From Candidatus Uhrbacteria bacterium (GTDB taxonomy: Bacteria > Patescibacteriota > Patescibacteriia > 2-12-FULL-60-25): a DNA stretch of 64,000 bases. Below, one piece after another: positions 1 to 9,252 of the stretch. Under the pieces are notes generated by a model, which made no database searches, had not been told where the DNA came from, and saw only the letters and a list, made by a program, of their open reading frames with translations. Every line of letters begins with the position of its first letter. The first letter of the stretch is position 1. The DNA lies in the NCBI GenBank assembly GCA_020850575.1, contig JADZEJ010000003.1, positions 1 through 64,000 of the forward strand, in the 5' to 3' direction. The position numbers were made by a program, and so were the translations under genes.

Positions 1-1854
1 ATCTTTAGTTTCTTTTTCATTGCGTTATTATGGTTAAAGACCGAATCTAAGTCAGTCCGGATTATGTTATGGATCGCACTCTTCGTTGATATTGGTGCAT
101 TCATTGCCGCTCAATCTCGTGGAGCATTACTGGGGGTAGCTGTTGGTATTGTAGTATTTAGCGGAATGTGGGTATTGTTAAGTAAGAATAAAAAAGCGAA
201 AGCAGGAGTAGTAATTGCCATGGTCGCATTTTTCTCTTTATATGGTTTAGCCTATTCTTTAAAAGAACAACCGTTTATTAAAGAAACGCCGATGTATCGA
301 TTGCTTGATTTACAAGCAACGACTGAAACACGCTTTATCGCTTGGAAAATAGCTTGGAATGGATTTCTTGAACGCCCTCTCACTGGTTGGGGGTATGACA
401 ATTTTCATATCCTATTCAATAAAAAATATAATCCGGAGTCTTTGCGATTTGGGTATTATGAAACTTGGTTCGACCGTGCGCACAATACCGTAATGGATAC
501 CTTAGCCATGACTGGTCTTGGTGGTATTTTGACTTATATTTCGATTTGGGCTGCGTTATTTTATAGTGTGTTTCGAGCTTATCGAAAAGGGTGGATTGAT
601 GCGCCTTTTGCGAGTGTGCTCACAGCTTTGCCGATTGCGTATTTTGTTCAAAATTTATTCGTATTTGATCAGCCGGCTGGTTTTACCATGAGTTTTTTCA
701 TGTATGGATTCATCATTGTTGCAACCTCGGGTGAGTTTGTCGGGAAAAAAGAAAAAGATGATCTGAAAATAGAATCTGAAAAAGGAGGTTCATTTCCGGC
801 AGTCAGTTTTGCGTTGATTCAGCTTGTGGCATTAGTCATCGTTTGGCATTATTCAATTACGCCCTTTCGCATTTCAAAAATGACGATCGAATCGAATAAT
901 TACTTTGCTTCTGGATTATTGCAACAATCGTTTGATTTAGCAAAAAAAGCAGCTTCACTGCCAACGCCATATCTTGATGAGCAGACCTTTTTGCAATCAC
1001 GAAATCTAATGTCCATCATTGAGGCTAATGCGCTATCAAAAGTTCCAATTTGGAAAGAATGGTATGCATTGGTAAAAGATATAACCGATCGCCATTTAGC
1101 TGAACATCCAAACAACACACATCCACATTTCATCTATGCTCGCTTCTTACAAGCTTTTGCGAAAGCAGTTCCTGAAGATGCAGCGCTTGCGGAAGCGGAA
1201 TATCTAAAAGCGATTGATTCAAGTCCTACTAGGCAACAATTATATTTCAGTCTCGCACGTCTCTATCTTGAACAAGGCAAAAAACAACAAGCTTTTGATG
1301 AATTTAAAAAAGCAGCTGATTTAGATCCTGAAGTTGGTGAAAGTTTATGGTATGCGGGTTTGACTCAAATGTTTGATCTTGGGCAAATGGATGCGGGTGC
1401 AAAACTTGTTGCACAGTCGATAAAAGTGAAAGCGCCGTATGTACCAAAAGATATGCGTGAAGCAACTGCCTTGGCTGTTGCGCTATCAACAGTGTCTGAT
1501 GTTGATGACTTTAAAAAGTTAATGACAACACTCTCGACTCTGGCAAATGGAACGGCTCCGCTTTATTTAGATATTGCACGCTCAGCTGAGAAGCTGGGAT
1601 TAATCCAAGAACGAAATGATTTAGTAAATGCATTACTAAAAGCGGATCCATCACTCACGGCTCGACTCAGTCCACTGCAAAATGGTACCGCAACAAGTAT
1701 CAATGATGCCTTAATGATGACGGCGAATGTAACAACTACCGCACCCGTACCAACAACGACCTCTAAAGCTCCAGAAACACCACCGCCGACTAATTCCACG
1801 CCGTCTTTAGCGACTTCGAGTGCTTCTTCAGCCGGTCCACGTTTGCGCCATTAG
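1..1854 (+). CDS. O-antigen ligase/polymerase-like membrane protein with TPR tail (5' partial)
   Basis: The frame is open from base 1, so the true N-terminus lies left of the window; the first internal ATG is at base 64. The first half is strongly hydrophobic with several membrane segments and carries a GWGYDNF loop followed by RAHNTVMD, the pattern of the WaaL/Wzy O-antigen ligase family, which joins or polymerises undecaprenyl-linked glycans outside the membrane. The C-terminal half has tetratricopeptide-like repeats (LARLYLEQGKKQQAFDEF, then DPEVGESLWYAG) and ends in a Thr/Pro/Ser-rich tail. It is the first visible gene of the glycan locus and overlaps the convergent glycosyltransferase by 4 bases. 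Family assignment is good; polymerase versus ligase cannot be told. Confidence 0.8.
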   Translation: MFSFFFIALLWLKTESKSVRIMLWIALFVDIGAFIAAQSRGALLGVAVGIVVFSGMWVLLSKNKKAKAGVVIAMVAFFSLYGLAYSLKEQPFIKETPMYRLLDLQATTETRFIAWKIAWNGFLERPLTGWGYDNFHILFNKKYNPESLRFGYYETWFDRAHNTVMDTLAMTGLGGILTYISIWAALFYSVFRAYRKGWIDAPFASVLTALPIAYFVQNLFVFDQPAGFTMSFFMYGFIIVATSGEFVGKKEKDDLKIESEKGGSFPAVSFALIQLVALVIVWHYSITPFRISKMTIESNNYFASGLLQQSFDLAKKAASLPTPYLDEQTFLQSRNLMSIIEANALSKVPIWKEWYALVKDITDRHLAEHPNNTHPHFIYARFLQAFAKAVPEDAALAEAEYLKAIDSSPTRQQLYFSLARLYLEQGKKQQAFDEFKKAADLDPEVGESLWYAGLTQMFDLGQMDAGAKLVAQSIKVKAPYVPKDMREATALAVALSTVSDVDDFKKLMTTLSTLANGTAPLYLDIARSAEKLGLIQERNDLVNALLKADPSLTARLSPLQNGTATSINDALMMTANVTTTAPVPTTTSKAPETPPPTNSTPSLATSSASSAGPRLRH

Positions 1855-3008
1855 TGTAGATCAAGCGCTATTCGATTTGATTCAACTGTCCGTTCCCAAC
1901 TAAAACGAGAGCGGATTTGTTTTTCCGCGGCTGTGCCATATTGCTGGCAAAGTTCTGGCTCATGAATAAGTTTTTGCATAGCTTGGTATAACGCGGTCTG
2001 GTTATTTTTTGGAACGATCATCCCGCAAGGAGTATCGCTATCCTCAAGCATCCAACGACATGCACCAACATCTGTTGCAATGCAGGGGAGAGAGCTCGCC
2101 ATAGCTTCAAGCAAAGCCCAAGGCATGCCTTCTTTTTTCGATGGAAGAACAAAAGCGTCAAATGCACGATACAGCTGTGTTGCATTTGTTTTTTGACCTG
2201 CAAGAATGATCCTTTGAGAAAAAGAGGAGCGATTTCTCAATTGTTGCAATGTGGTAAATTGTGGTCCATCTCCAAGAATACAGATTGATACACATACATT
2301 TTTTTTAAGAAACACATCAATTTCTTGAATAAACGGAATCAGTCCTTTTGTCGCATAAGCATTTGAAACCAGACCAAAGACAAAATCAGAATCAGATAAA
2401 CCTAGTTCCGCACGAGCTAACTTACGAGAGATGAGTTGTTCTTGAAAAGAATCCGCATCAAGACCATTCACAGCCGTCTGCACTTGAAGACGGGGTTTAA
2501 TTCCAAGATCTTGAGCTAACTTTTCATCGTCCGGATGGACGGTTAAGATTATATCTTTGTATTTCGCTGTCCATTGTTCAGCTTTAAGATAAATCCATTG
2601 TTTAAACGCACCGACAGGCTCTAAAAATGACCAGCCACCAATACGATACACGATGCGTACATTCGGAGATTCTTTGCGATAACCTTGAGCGGCAATCGAT
2701 CCCAGAATACCCATCTTAGAACTATTTAAATGAATTGCATCAGGTTTAAAATGTTGATACAAAGCATAAATTTCTTGAATGGCGGCAATATCAGCTGAAG
2801 GTTTGATATCTCTTGTAACTTTTTCAAGTTGATGTGTTGGAATACCGGCTTCACGCGCCTTGTTCCACAGATCACCTTCTCCCGCCGCTGCTAAAAGCAC
2901 AGTATGTCCTTCTTTTTGCATGCGTGAAGCAAAGCGCACTAAAAAAGATTGAACCCCACCCCAATGAGCTTGGGTCACCAGAAATAGCAGACGTTTGGCG
3001 TTTGGCAT
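1851..3008 (-). CDS. GT4-family glycosyltransferase
   Basis: A GT-B glycosyltransferase of 385 residues, the usual GT4 length. The N-terminal domain opens with LLFLVTQAHWGGVQSF, a typical GT4 acceptor-domain start with a glycine loop. The C-terminal nucleotide-sugar domain has the EX7E motif (EGMPWALLE) followed by SSLPCIATDVG. It probably transfers a sugar from a nucleotide donor to a lipid-linked glycan on the cytoplasmic face of the membrane. It is transcribed away from asnB, with 53 bases between the two starts, and converges on the O-antigen ligase gene. The sugar specificity is unknown. Confidence 0.88.
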   Translation of the reverse strand: MPNAKRLLFLVTQAHWGGVQSFLVRFASRMQKEGHTVLLAAAGEGDLWNKAREAGIPTHQLEKVTRDIKPSADIAAIQEIYALYQHFKPDAIHLNSSKMGILGSIAAQGYRKESPNVRIVYRIGGWSFLEPVGAFKQWIYLKAEQWTAKYKDIILTVHPDDEKLAQDLGIKPRLQVQTAVNGLDADSFQEQLISRKLARAELGLSDSDFVFGLVSNAYATKGLIPFIQEIDVFLKKNVCVSICILGDGPQFTTLQQLRNRSSFSQRIILAGQKTNATQLYRAFDAFVLPSKKEGMPWALLEAMASSLPCIATDVGACRWMLEDSDTPCGMIVPKNNQTALYQAMQKLIHEPELCQQYGTAAEKQIRSRFSWERTVESNRIALDLH

Positions 3009-3061
3009 ACGATGTGGATAACATAGGGGAATAATGTAAATCAGTCTAGAGATAAAAGTCT

Positions 3062-4948
3062 ATGTGTGGCATCGCCGGGATTTTAAAAAAAGACGGTTCT
3101 CAGCCCGACGAGGGGCTGCTTAAGCGCATGCAGCAAGCGATCCATCATCGAGGTCCGGATGCTCAGGGGCTACGGCTGTTCTCGGGCTGTGGCTTAGTTC
3201 ATTGCCGTCTTTCGATTATTGATTTAAGCCCTGCAGGCGCCCAGCCCTTAACCGATGCTTCAGGCAGATACTGGATCGTTTTTAATGGAGAGATTTATAA
3301 CTATCGCGAATTACGATCAGAACTTGAAGCGCGAGGGGCTACATTTCAGACGCAAACTGACACCGAGGTAATTATTGAAGGTTATCGTAGCTGGGGAACA
3401 AAGGTTGTAGAACGACTACGCGGCATGTTTGCTTTTGCCATTTGGGATACACAGGAGCAGGCGCTTTTTATGGCACGTGATCATATCGGGAAAAAACCAT
3501 TATTCTATACAATAAATACTGGAAATTTCTTTTTTGCTTCTGAATTAAAAGCGCTTCAAGCCGTGTGTCCTGCTAATGTAGATTGGGATGCGGTGCGACT
3601 TTTTCTTGGTTTGCAATATGTTCCATCGCCAAAAACCGGATTTATTGGAATTGAGCAATTACCTCCATCAAGTTTTTTGATTTGGAGTAAGGGAAATATT
3701 CAGATTAAAACCTATACCGTCCAACATATATCGGTAGTCGATTCATTACTTAGTGAAAAAGCTTCGGATGCTGAATTACTTCATCGTTTTGAGGATGCTG
3801 TGCGTATCCGCCTGCTTGCAAGTGATGTCCCCGTGGCTGCATTTCTTTCCGGCGGAATTGATTCAGCTGCAATTGTTGCATTTGCTTCTAAACAAGTATC
3901 TTCTCCACTCAAAACATTCACCATGGGTTTTGAAGATGGGGAATTCGACGAAAGAGATCAGGCGCAAACGCTGGCAAAACACTTTGGAACCGATCATCAT
4001 GCTTTTTTAGCAAAACCGGAAGATTTATTGCGCATTGCTGATGAAGTTATTCATCATTATGATGCGCCATATGCAGATTCATCCGCCTTACCCTTGTGGT
4101 TATTAGCCGAACAGACGGCAAAGCAAGTAAAAGTTGTGTTAACAGGTGATGGAGGTGATGAATTATTCGGTGGGTATCGTCGCTATCTTCATTTGTTACG
4201 AGGTGAGCAAATTGCGCGCACTCCGCTTTTTGGTTCTTGGGCTGGACGTAATATGCGTAAAATAGGCACCTGGTTTCATGATACGGACATAGTTCGTATG
4301 GGGCGCTATATTGAAGTCTTGCGCACCAAGCCGAGTAGCGCATACGGCGAGCTGTTTACCGGAGCCTATTTTGATTCGCAGGATCTAAGTCATGTCTTTA
4401 AACCAGATTTTTTGAAACAAACTGCTCCATCGGATGCTGTAGAATATGTTTCAAATTTTGCATCAAAATCGAAGTCAATGCCTGAATCAATTCTCGCACA
4501 AGCGATGAATTTTGATCTCTATTCTTACATATCAGATGATTTAAATGTCAAAATGGATCGAGCAACCATGCGCTTTGGTCTCGAAGCACGTTCACCATTT
4601 TTAGATCAAGAAATGCTTGCTTTTGCCGCCCAGCTTCCGTTGAAAGAAAAAGTGGCGCATGGTAAGACCAAAATAGCCTTAAAACGAGCCTTGAAAGGTA
4701 TTATTCCCGATGATGTGATACAAAGACAAAAACGAGGTTTTCAAGTTCCATTAGCTGTTTGGTTTCGCGGTCCATTAAAACAAGCTTTCGCTGAACGTTG
4801 TTTGGATCAACAAGCAGCACTGGCAAAAATCGTTGAACTTGAAGAAGTAAAACGACTAGTTGAAGCAAATGATGCGGGAGCAAACCATGGCAATCGATTA
4901 TGGATGCTATATAGTTTGGCGACTTGGTTAAATGGACACATTTCATAA
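3062..4948 (+). CDS. asnB: Asparagine synthase (glutamine-hydrolysing)
   Basis: The protein starts MCGIAGIL, so Cys2 becomes the N-terminal nucleophile of the class II glutaminase domain after Met removal; this fixes the start. The glutaminase domain covers about residues 2-200 and the ATP-pyrophosphatase domain about 235-600, with the PP-loop SGGIDSAA. The length of 628 is typical of AsnB. It makes asparagine from aspartate, glutamine and ATP, but AsnB paralogues inside polysaccharide loci often amidate a uronic acid instead. The location, first in a run of glycosyltransferase genes, makes that alternative plausible. It overlaps or nearly abuts the next gene. Confidence 0.92.
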   Translation: MCGIAGILKKDGSQPDEGLLKRMQQAIHHRGPDAQGLRLFSGCGLVHCRLSIIDLSPAGAQPLTDASGRYWIVFNGEIYNYRELRSELEARGATFQTQTDTEVIIEGYRSWGTKVVERLRGMFAFAIWDTQEQALFMARDHIGKKPLFYTINTGNFFFASELKALQAVCPANVDWDAVRLFLGLQYVPSPKTGFIGIEQLPPSSFLIWSKGNIQIKTYTVQHISVVDSLLSEKASDAELLHRFEDAVRIRLLASDVPVAAFLSGGIDSAAIVAFASKQVSSPLKTFTMGFEDGEFDERDQAQTLAKHFGTDHHAFLAKPEDLLRIADEVIHHYDAPYADSSALPLWLLAEQTAKQVKVVLTGDGGDELFGGYRRYLHLLRGEQIARTPLFGSWAGRNMRKIGTWFHDTDIVRMGRYIEVLRTKPSSAYGELFTGAYFDSQDLSHVFKPDFLKQTAPSDAVEYVSNFASKSKSMPESILAQAMNFDLYSYISDDLNVKMDRATMRFGLEARSPFLDQEMLAFAAQLPLKEKVAHGKTKIALKRALKGIIPDDVIQRQKRGFQVPLAVWFRGPLKQAFAERCLDQQAALAKIVELEEVKRLVEANDAGANHGNRLWMLYSLATWLNGHIS

Positions 4949-6392
4949 AAGTATGGAAAAAAAGTGCATCGTGGTAATTGGTGGCGCAGGTTTTATCGGC
5001 GCGGCTTTGTGTAAGGAATTAGTACCACAAGAGCACCGCATTATTTCGGTTGATAACTATTTCACGGGCAGTACTGAACGACACATTTCTGGTGTTGAAT
5101 ATCGTTATGGACATTCTCGTGATATTGCACAAATTGTTCCCGAGTCACCCGATCTTGTATTCCATTTCGGAGAGTACTCTCGAGTAGAAAAAAGTTTTGA
5201 AGATCCGATTCAAGTTATTTGGGATCTAAACATTGCAGGAACATTTTCTGTATTAGAGTTTTGTCGCAAAAAAAAGTGTAAATTGGTATATGCGGGTTCA
5301 AGTACAAAATTTGCCGATGATGGTGAAGGAAAAAACCAAAGTCCATATGCCTGGAGTAAGTCAGCCAACTCTGAGCTCGTTTGTAACTATGGAAAATGGT
5401 TTGATCTCGATTTTGCAATTACCTATTTTTATAATGTATATGGCGAAGGAGAGATTTCAACTGGTCCATATGCGACAGTTATTGGTATCTTTAAGCAATT
5501 GTATGAGCGCGGATTGCCTTTAACTGTTGTTTCACCTGGAACACAAGCGCGTTGTTTCACGCACATTTCAGATATTGTAAATGGACTAATGCTCGTTGCA
5601 GAAAAAGGGAAAGGAGACGGTTATGATATTGGGAATCCACAAGCTTTTTCAATGATACAAGTTGCAAAAATGTTTAGTGAAGATATTATGATGCTTCCTG
5701 AGCGCAAAGGGAATCGTCAATCAGCACATATTGATCCTTCAAAGATACGAGGGCTTGGCTGGGAACCTCGTATCGCATTGACTAATCATATCGAACAATT
5801 TAAGAAATCAATAGTGCCATCAAGTGGAATTGAAAAACGAGTACTTGTTTTATCCACGAGTTTTTTTCCGGATGAGGGTCCGGCAGAGAGGGCGTTATTA
5901 GAAGTGATTCACGAAATGAAAGATATTCAATTTGATATTATTACGACTCAGACAACAAAAGAAAGTACAACGAACGTATTGCCAAATGCAAATATTTACA
6001 GAGTTGGAAGAGGTGATATGTTTGATAAATATCGATTGATGCTTGCTGGAGTAAAAAAAGCTCAAGAACTAAGCAAACAACATTCGTATATTTTTACCTG
6101 GGCAATTATGGCGAGCTATGCCGCAATCGCTGCATCGTATTTCCGACGAAATTCATCTACTCCACTTCTTATCTCTCTCGCAGATCACAAAATCGATCAA
6201 GTGAGACCATGGTTACGCTTTGTTTTGCGTCATATTTTTAAAAAAGCAGATCAGATATCGGTATCTTCCATCCAACAAGAACAAGAGGTTGGGCGTTTAA
6301 GTTCTCAGCTTTGTGGAATTACGAATAATGCATCTGGAGATGCATTTGCAAATCAAGTTCGCTTTCTCTACAATATGAAACTCAAATCATGA
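4932..6392 (+). CDS. Fused NAD-dependent sugar epimerase/dehydratase and half glycosyltransferase
   Basis: Residues 10-295 are an extended SDR: the NAD-binding loop GGAGFIGAAL near the start and the catalytic YxxxK (SPYAWSK). At about residue 305 a second domain starts with RVLVLSTSFFPDEGPAERA, like the N-terminal Rossmann half of a GT4 enzyme. It runs about 180 residues and ends before the nucleotide-sugar-binding half, so no EX7E motif is present. An ATG at 4953 (residue 8), 4 bases after the asnB stop, is an equally good start. The next gene has its own complete N-terminus, so this is not simply a frameshifted neighbour. The half-domain is either an acceptor-binding relic or a decayed fusion. 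Confidence 0.8.
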   Translation: MDTFHKSMEKKCIVVIGGAGFIGAALCKELVPQEHRIISVDNYFTGSTERHISGVEYRYGHSRDIAQIVPESPDLVFHFGEYSRVEKSFEDPIQVIWDLNIAGTFSVLEFCRKKKCKLVYAGSSTKFADDGEGKNQSPYAWSKSANSELVCNYGKWFDLDFAITYFYNVYGEGEISTGPYATVIGIFKQLYERGLPLTVVSPGTQARCFTHISDIVNGLMLVAEKGKGDGYDIGNPQAFSMIQVAKMFSEDIMMLPERKGNRQSAHIDPSKIRGLGWEPRIALTNHIEQFKKSIVPSSGIEKRVLVLSTSFFPDEGPAERALLEVIHEMKDIQFDIITTQTTKESTTNVLPNANIYRVGRGDMFDKYRLMLAGVKKAQELSKQHSYIFTWAIMASYAAIAASYFRRNSSTPLLISLADHKIDQVRPWLRFVLRHIFKKADQISVSSIQQEQEVGRLSSQLCGITNNASGDAFANQVRFLYNMKLKS

Positions 6393-6395
6393 TTT

Positions 6396-7532
6396 ATGCA
6401 TAAACAAGCTCTTATTTTTTCAACCGCTTACTTCCCAATGGTTGGAGGAGCAGAGGTTGCAATGAAAGAAATTACAGACCGGCTTTCAGATTGGGATTTA
6501 CATGTTTGGTGTGCGCGCATCCGTCCAGGTTTGGCGTCTACGGAACGATGGGAGAATGTCACAATTCGACGTGTAGGTTTTGGTTTCCCAGTAGATAAAT
6601 ATCTATTGCCTTTTTTAGCTGCACCACTTGCCGCATGGAAATTTCGTTCAACAAAACCAGTTGTTTGGGCCTTGCTTGCAAGCTATGGAGGCTTCTCTGC
6701 ATTGGTATATACCTGGTTGCGACCATCTTCAAAAATGCTGCTGACGCTCCAGGAAGGTGATCCTTTGGAGCATTATGATAAACGCACAGGATTCCTTGGA
6801 TTTTTACATCGAGCAATCTTTGTTCGCGCAAATGAAGTTCAGGCAATCAGTAAGTTTTTAGCTAATTGGGCTAAACGCATGGGATTTGCCGGAGATCCGC
6901 ATATCATCCCAAATGGTGTCGATATTTCGCGCTTTACAAAGACGATTTCTGCAGAACGTAGGTATCAGATTAGACAAGAATTCGGAGTAACAGAACAAGA
7001 CATTGTCATCGTCACAGCATCACGTCTTTCTCTAAAAAATGCAGTCGACGACATAATTCGAGCTCTAACTTTCTTACCAGAAAAGTATAAAGTATTAATT
7101 GCAGGTGAGGGAGAAGACAAAAAGATGCTCGAGTCCTTGGCTGCAAATCTCGGTGTCTCATCAAGGGTCGTCTTCTTGGGAAGGCGTAGTCATGATGAGT
7201 TGCCTGGTATTTTGATGAGTGCAGACATGTTTTGTCGCCCTTCGCTTTCAGAAGGTCTCGGAAATTCATTTCTCGAAGCAATGTCGGCAGGGCTCCCGAT
7301 TATTGGTACGCCAGTAGGTGGAATTCCAGATTTTTTGATTGATGGAGAAACCGGGGTTTTTTGTGAACCACGTAGTCCAGAATCTTTAGCAAAAGCGGTG
7401 CTGCGTATCACAGAGGAGCCTGGATTACGCGAAAAACTATCTCGACAAGGTAAGCAAAAAGTAGAAAAAGAATATAATTGGGAACAAATTGTAAAAGACA
7501 TTCGTGAGATAATAAAAAAATTAGATGCATAG
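6396..7532 (+). CDS. GT4-family glycosyltransferase
   Basis: A complete GT4 enzyme of 378 residues. It begins ALIFSTAYFPMVGGAEVA, the glycine loop typical of the family. The C-terminal domain carries NGVDISRF, a KNAVDDIIRAL helix and the EX7E motif EGLGNSFLE, followed by AGLPIIGTPVGGIPD. It starts 3 bases after the upstream fusion gene and overlaps the following GT4 gene by up to 8 bases, so it is part of a coupled plus-strand operon. It probably extends the lipid-linked repeat unit in the cytoplasm. Donor and acceptor are unknown. Confidence 0.9.
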   Translation: MHKQALIFSTAYFPMVGGAEVAMKEITDRLSDWDLHVWCARIRPGLASTERWENVTIRRVGFGFPVDKYLLPFLAAPLAAWKFRSTKPVVWALLASYGGFSALVYTWLRPSSKMLLTLQEGDPLEHYDKRTGFLGFLHRAIFVRANEVQAISKFLANWAKRMGFAGDPHIIPNGVDISRFTKTISAERRYQIRQEFGVTEQDIVIVTASRLSLKNAVDDIIRALTFLPEKYKVLIAGEGEDKKMLESLAANLGVSSRVVFLGRRSHDELPGILMSADMFCRPSLSEGLGNSFLEAMSAGLPIIGTPVGGIPDFLIDGETGVFCEPRSPESLAKAVLRITEEPGLREKLSRQGKQKVEKEYNWEQIVKDIREIIKKLDA

Positions 7533-8649
7533 TATGAAGTATCTATTAGCAACTGGAATTTACCCACCTGATATCGGAGGACCGGCGAGTTTCACGTATG
7601 ATTTTGCTAAGGAACTTGTAAAGTTGGGTCACAAAGTTACGGTTGTATGCTATGGAAATAGTGAAGACCGCAAAGAAGAAGGATGGGATGTCGAATATAT
7701 AACAAAAAAAACACCTGTACTTTTCCGTTATTGGAAATATTTTTTGAAAATTTTTTTCTTAGCTCCAGGTTTTGAAATAGTTTTTTTCCAGGGGCCTGTT
7801 TCCGAAGGGTTTCCTGGTTCAGTTGCATGCGTGCTTCGTAAAAAAAAATACGCACTCAAAATTGTTGGAGATGTTGCTTGGGAACAATACTCGCAAGATA
7901 GTACACAATCACCTGAATTACTTGATGAATTCGTCAAACATCGTCATTTTGGAAAATATCAAATCATGGAATTGATGGAACGTTGGACGGCAAAGAGAGC
8001 TGCGCATGTTTTTGTTCCAAGTCAGTATTTAAAGAAAATCGTTATACAGTGGGGTATTGATGCTTCTCGTATTAAAGTAATCTTAAATACAATTACTCCA
8101 TTCGAATTAGACAAGACACGGGAACAAATACGTAAAAAATTCAATCTAACTGAAAAGATTGTTTTATTTAGTCCTGGAAGAATGGTGCCATGGAAGAACT
8201 TTGATTTTATTTTCCGGCTACTACCAAAGCTGCCAGACATGTATGTGTATGTTTTAGGCGGTGAAGGAACGTGTCTTGAAAAATGGAAAAATACCGTCAA
8301 AGATATTGGAATTGCTGATCGTGTGAGTTTTGTGGGAAGATTAAAGAGGCAGGAAATTGGCGAATGGATGCTAGCTGCAGATGTACATCTTTTACCGTCT
8401 TCCTATGAAGGCTTTCCGCATGTAGTAGCCGAAGCAGCAAGTTTGGGTCTACCAAGCATCGTGAGTGATCGAGGTGGAAATCCAGAAACAAGAGAAATAT
8501 TTCCTGGTTTAGTGCAAGTCGCGCCATTTCTTGATGAGCATTTTTGGATAAGCGCACTCCAAAGCATTCCAGAAAGAAAATCTTCTTTACAGCCAAGAAA
8601 ATTTACTGAATTAGTTCATGAATATATTACAAATATAAACTCAGTATGA
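7525..8649 (+). CDS. GT4-family glycosyltransferase
   Basis: A GT4 enzyme of 374 residues. The N-terminus reads KYLLATGIYPPDIGGPASF, a classic GT4 start; Met4 (base 7534) is directly after the upstream stop and may be the real start. The donor-binding domain has PGRMVPWKNFDFI and EX7E as EGFPHVVAE, then LGLPSIVSDRGGNPE. Its stop codon overlaps an ATG at 8646 (ATGA), which couples it to the interrupted methyltransferase gene downstream. It is part of the same glycan operon as its neighbours; specificity is unknown. Confidence 0.9.
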   Translation: MHSMKYLLATGIYPPDIGGPASFTYDFAKELVKLGHKVTVVCYGNSEDRKEEGWDVEYITKKTPVLFRYWKYFLKIFFLAPGFEIVFFQGPVSEGFPGSVACVLRKKKYALKIVGDVAWEQYSQDSTQSPELLDEFVKHRHFGKYQIMELMERWTAKRAAHVFVPSQYLKKIVIQWGIDASRIKVILNTITPFELDKTREQIRKKFNLTEKIVLFSPGRMVPWKNFDFIFRLLPKLPDMYVYVLGGEGTCLEKWKNTVKDIGIADRVSFVGRLKRQEIGEWMLAADVHLLPSSYEGFPHVVAEAASLGLPSIVSDRGGNPETREIFPGLVQVAPFLDEHFWISALQSIPERKSSLQPRKFTELVHEYITNINSV

Positions 8650-9248
8650 AATCCCATACTCAATTTGAAGCATAGAGTTTTCAACAGATTACTCAAACAA
8701 ATAATCTTATTTTAGATGTTTGTGGAGGGTCTCGATTTATGAAGGGGATGAAAAAGTACGAGCATTTATTTGTGAATTGTACGTATAAAACTATGGATGT
8801 TTCAAAAGATTATAATCCAGATATTGTAGCTGATATTCACGACATTCCAATTGAATCAAATACAGTTGATGCAATTATTTGTCGCTCAGTTCTAGAACAT
8901 GTAAGGTCTCCAGAAAGAGCTTTACAAGAAATGTTTTGGATTTTAAAACCAGGAGGGAGATTATTTGTTCAAGTACCATCAATATACCCCTATCATGCTC
9001 GTACCGGAAACGGTGCGTATCCGGATTATTGGAGGTTCTTTGAGAGTACTTTGCGTGAATTGTTTCAGTCATTTTCTCATATAGAATTTGCAAGACATGG
9101 TGGATGGTTTAGCTCGATGGCTTTTTTCCTACCTGGTCAAGCGAATCTAGGGAAGATGTGGCAATCCATTGCTTCAATATTAGATACGGTGTGTAAAACA
9201 GATAAAAGAACGACTACACCAATCCTGTACTGTTTCTGTAAGAAATAA
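8646..9248 (+). pseudogene. SAM-dependent methyltransferase with in-frame amber codon 10
   Basis: A class I methyltransferase of about 200 codons. The natural start is the ATG at 8646, coupled to the upstream gene by an ATGA overlap, but codon 10 is TAG (8673-8675). The same frame stays open through the SAM-binding motif I (LILDVCGGSRF, about 8706-8738) to the stop at 9248. The first later ATG (8739) starts after motif I, so a protein from there would lack part of its cofactor site. Motif IV-like ADIHDIPI, DAIICRSVLEHV and LKPGGRLFVQVPS are intact. TGG to TAG is the simplest change (FEA-W-SFQQI). It is a fresh nonsense mutation, a sequencing error or a site of read-through. Confidence 0.75.
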
Positions 9249-9252
9249 AAAT

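Noticed and set aside
7190-7567. 125-codon minus-strand frame
   Set aside because: It is antisense to the C-terminal domain of a clear GT4 gene and the start of the next; no family features.
8646-9248. TAG recoded as an amino acid throughout the genome
   Set aside because: TAG ends other intact genes normally, for example the O-antigen ligase (1854), a GT2 gene (13153) and a GT4 gene (40198).
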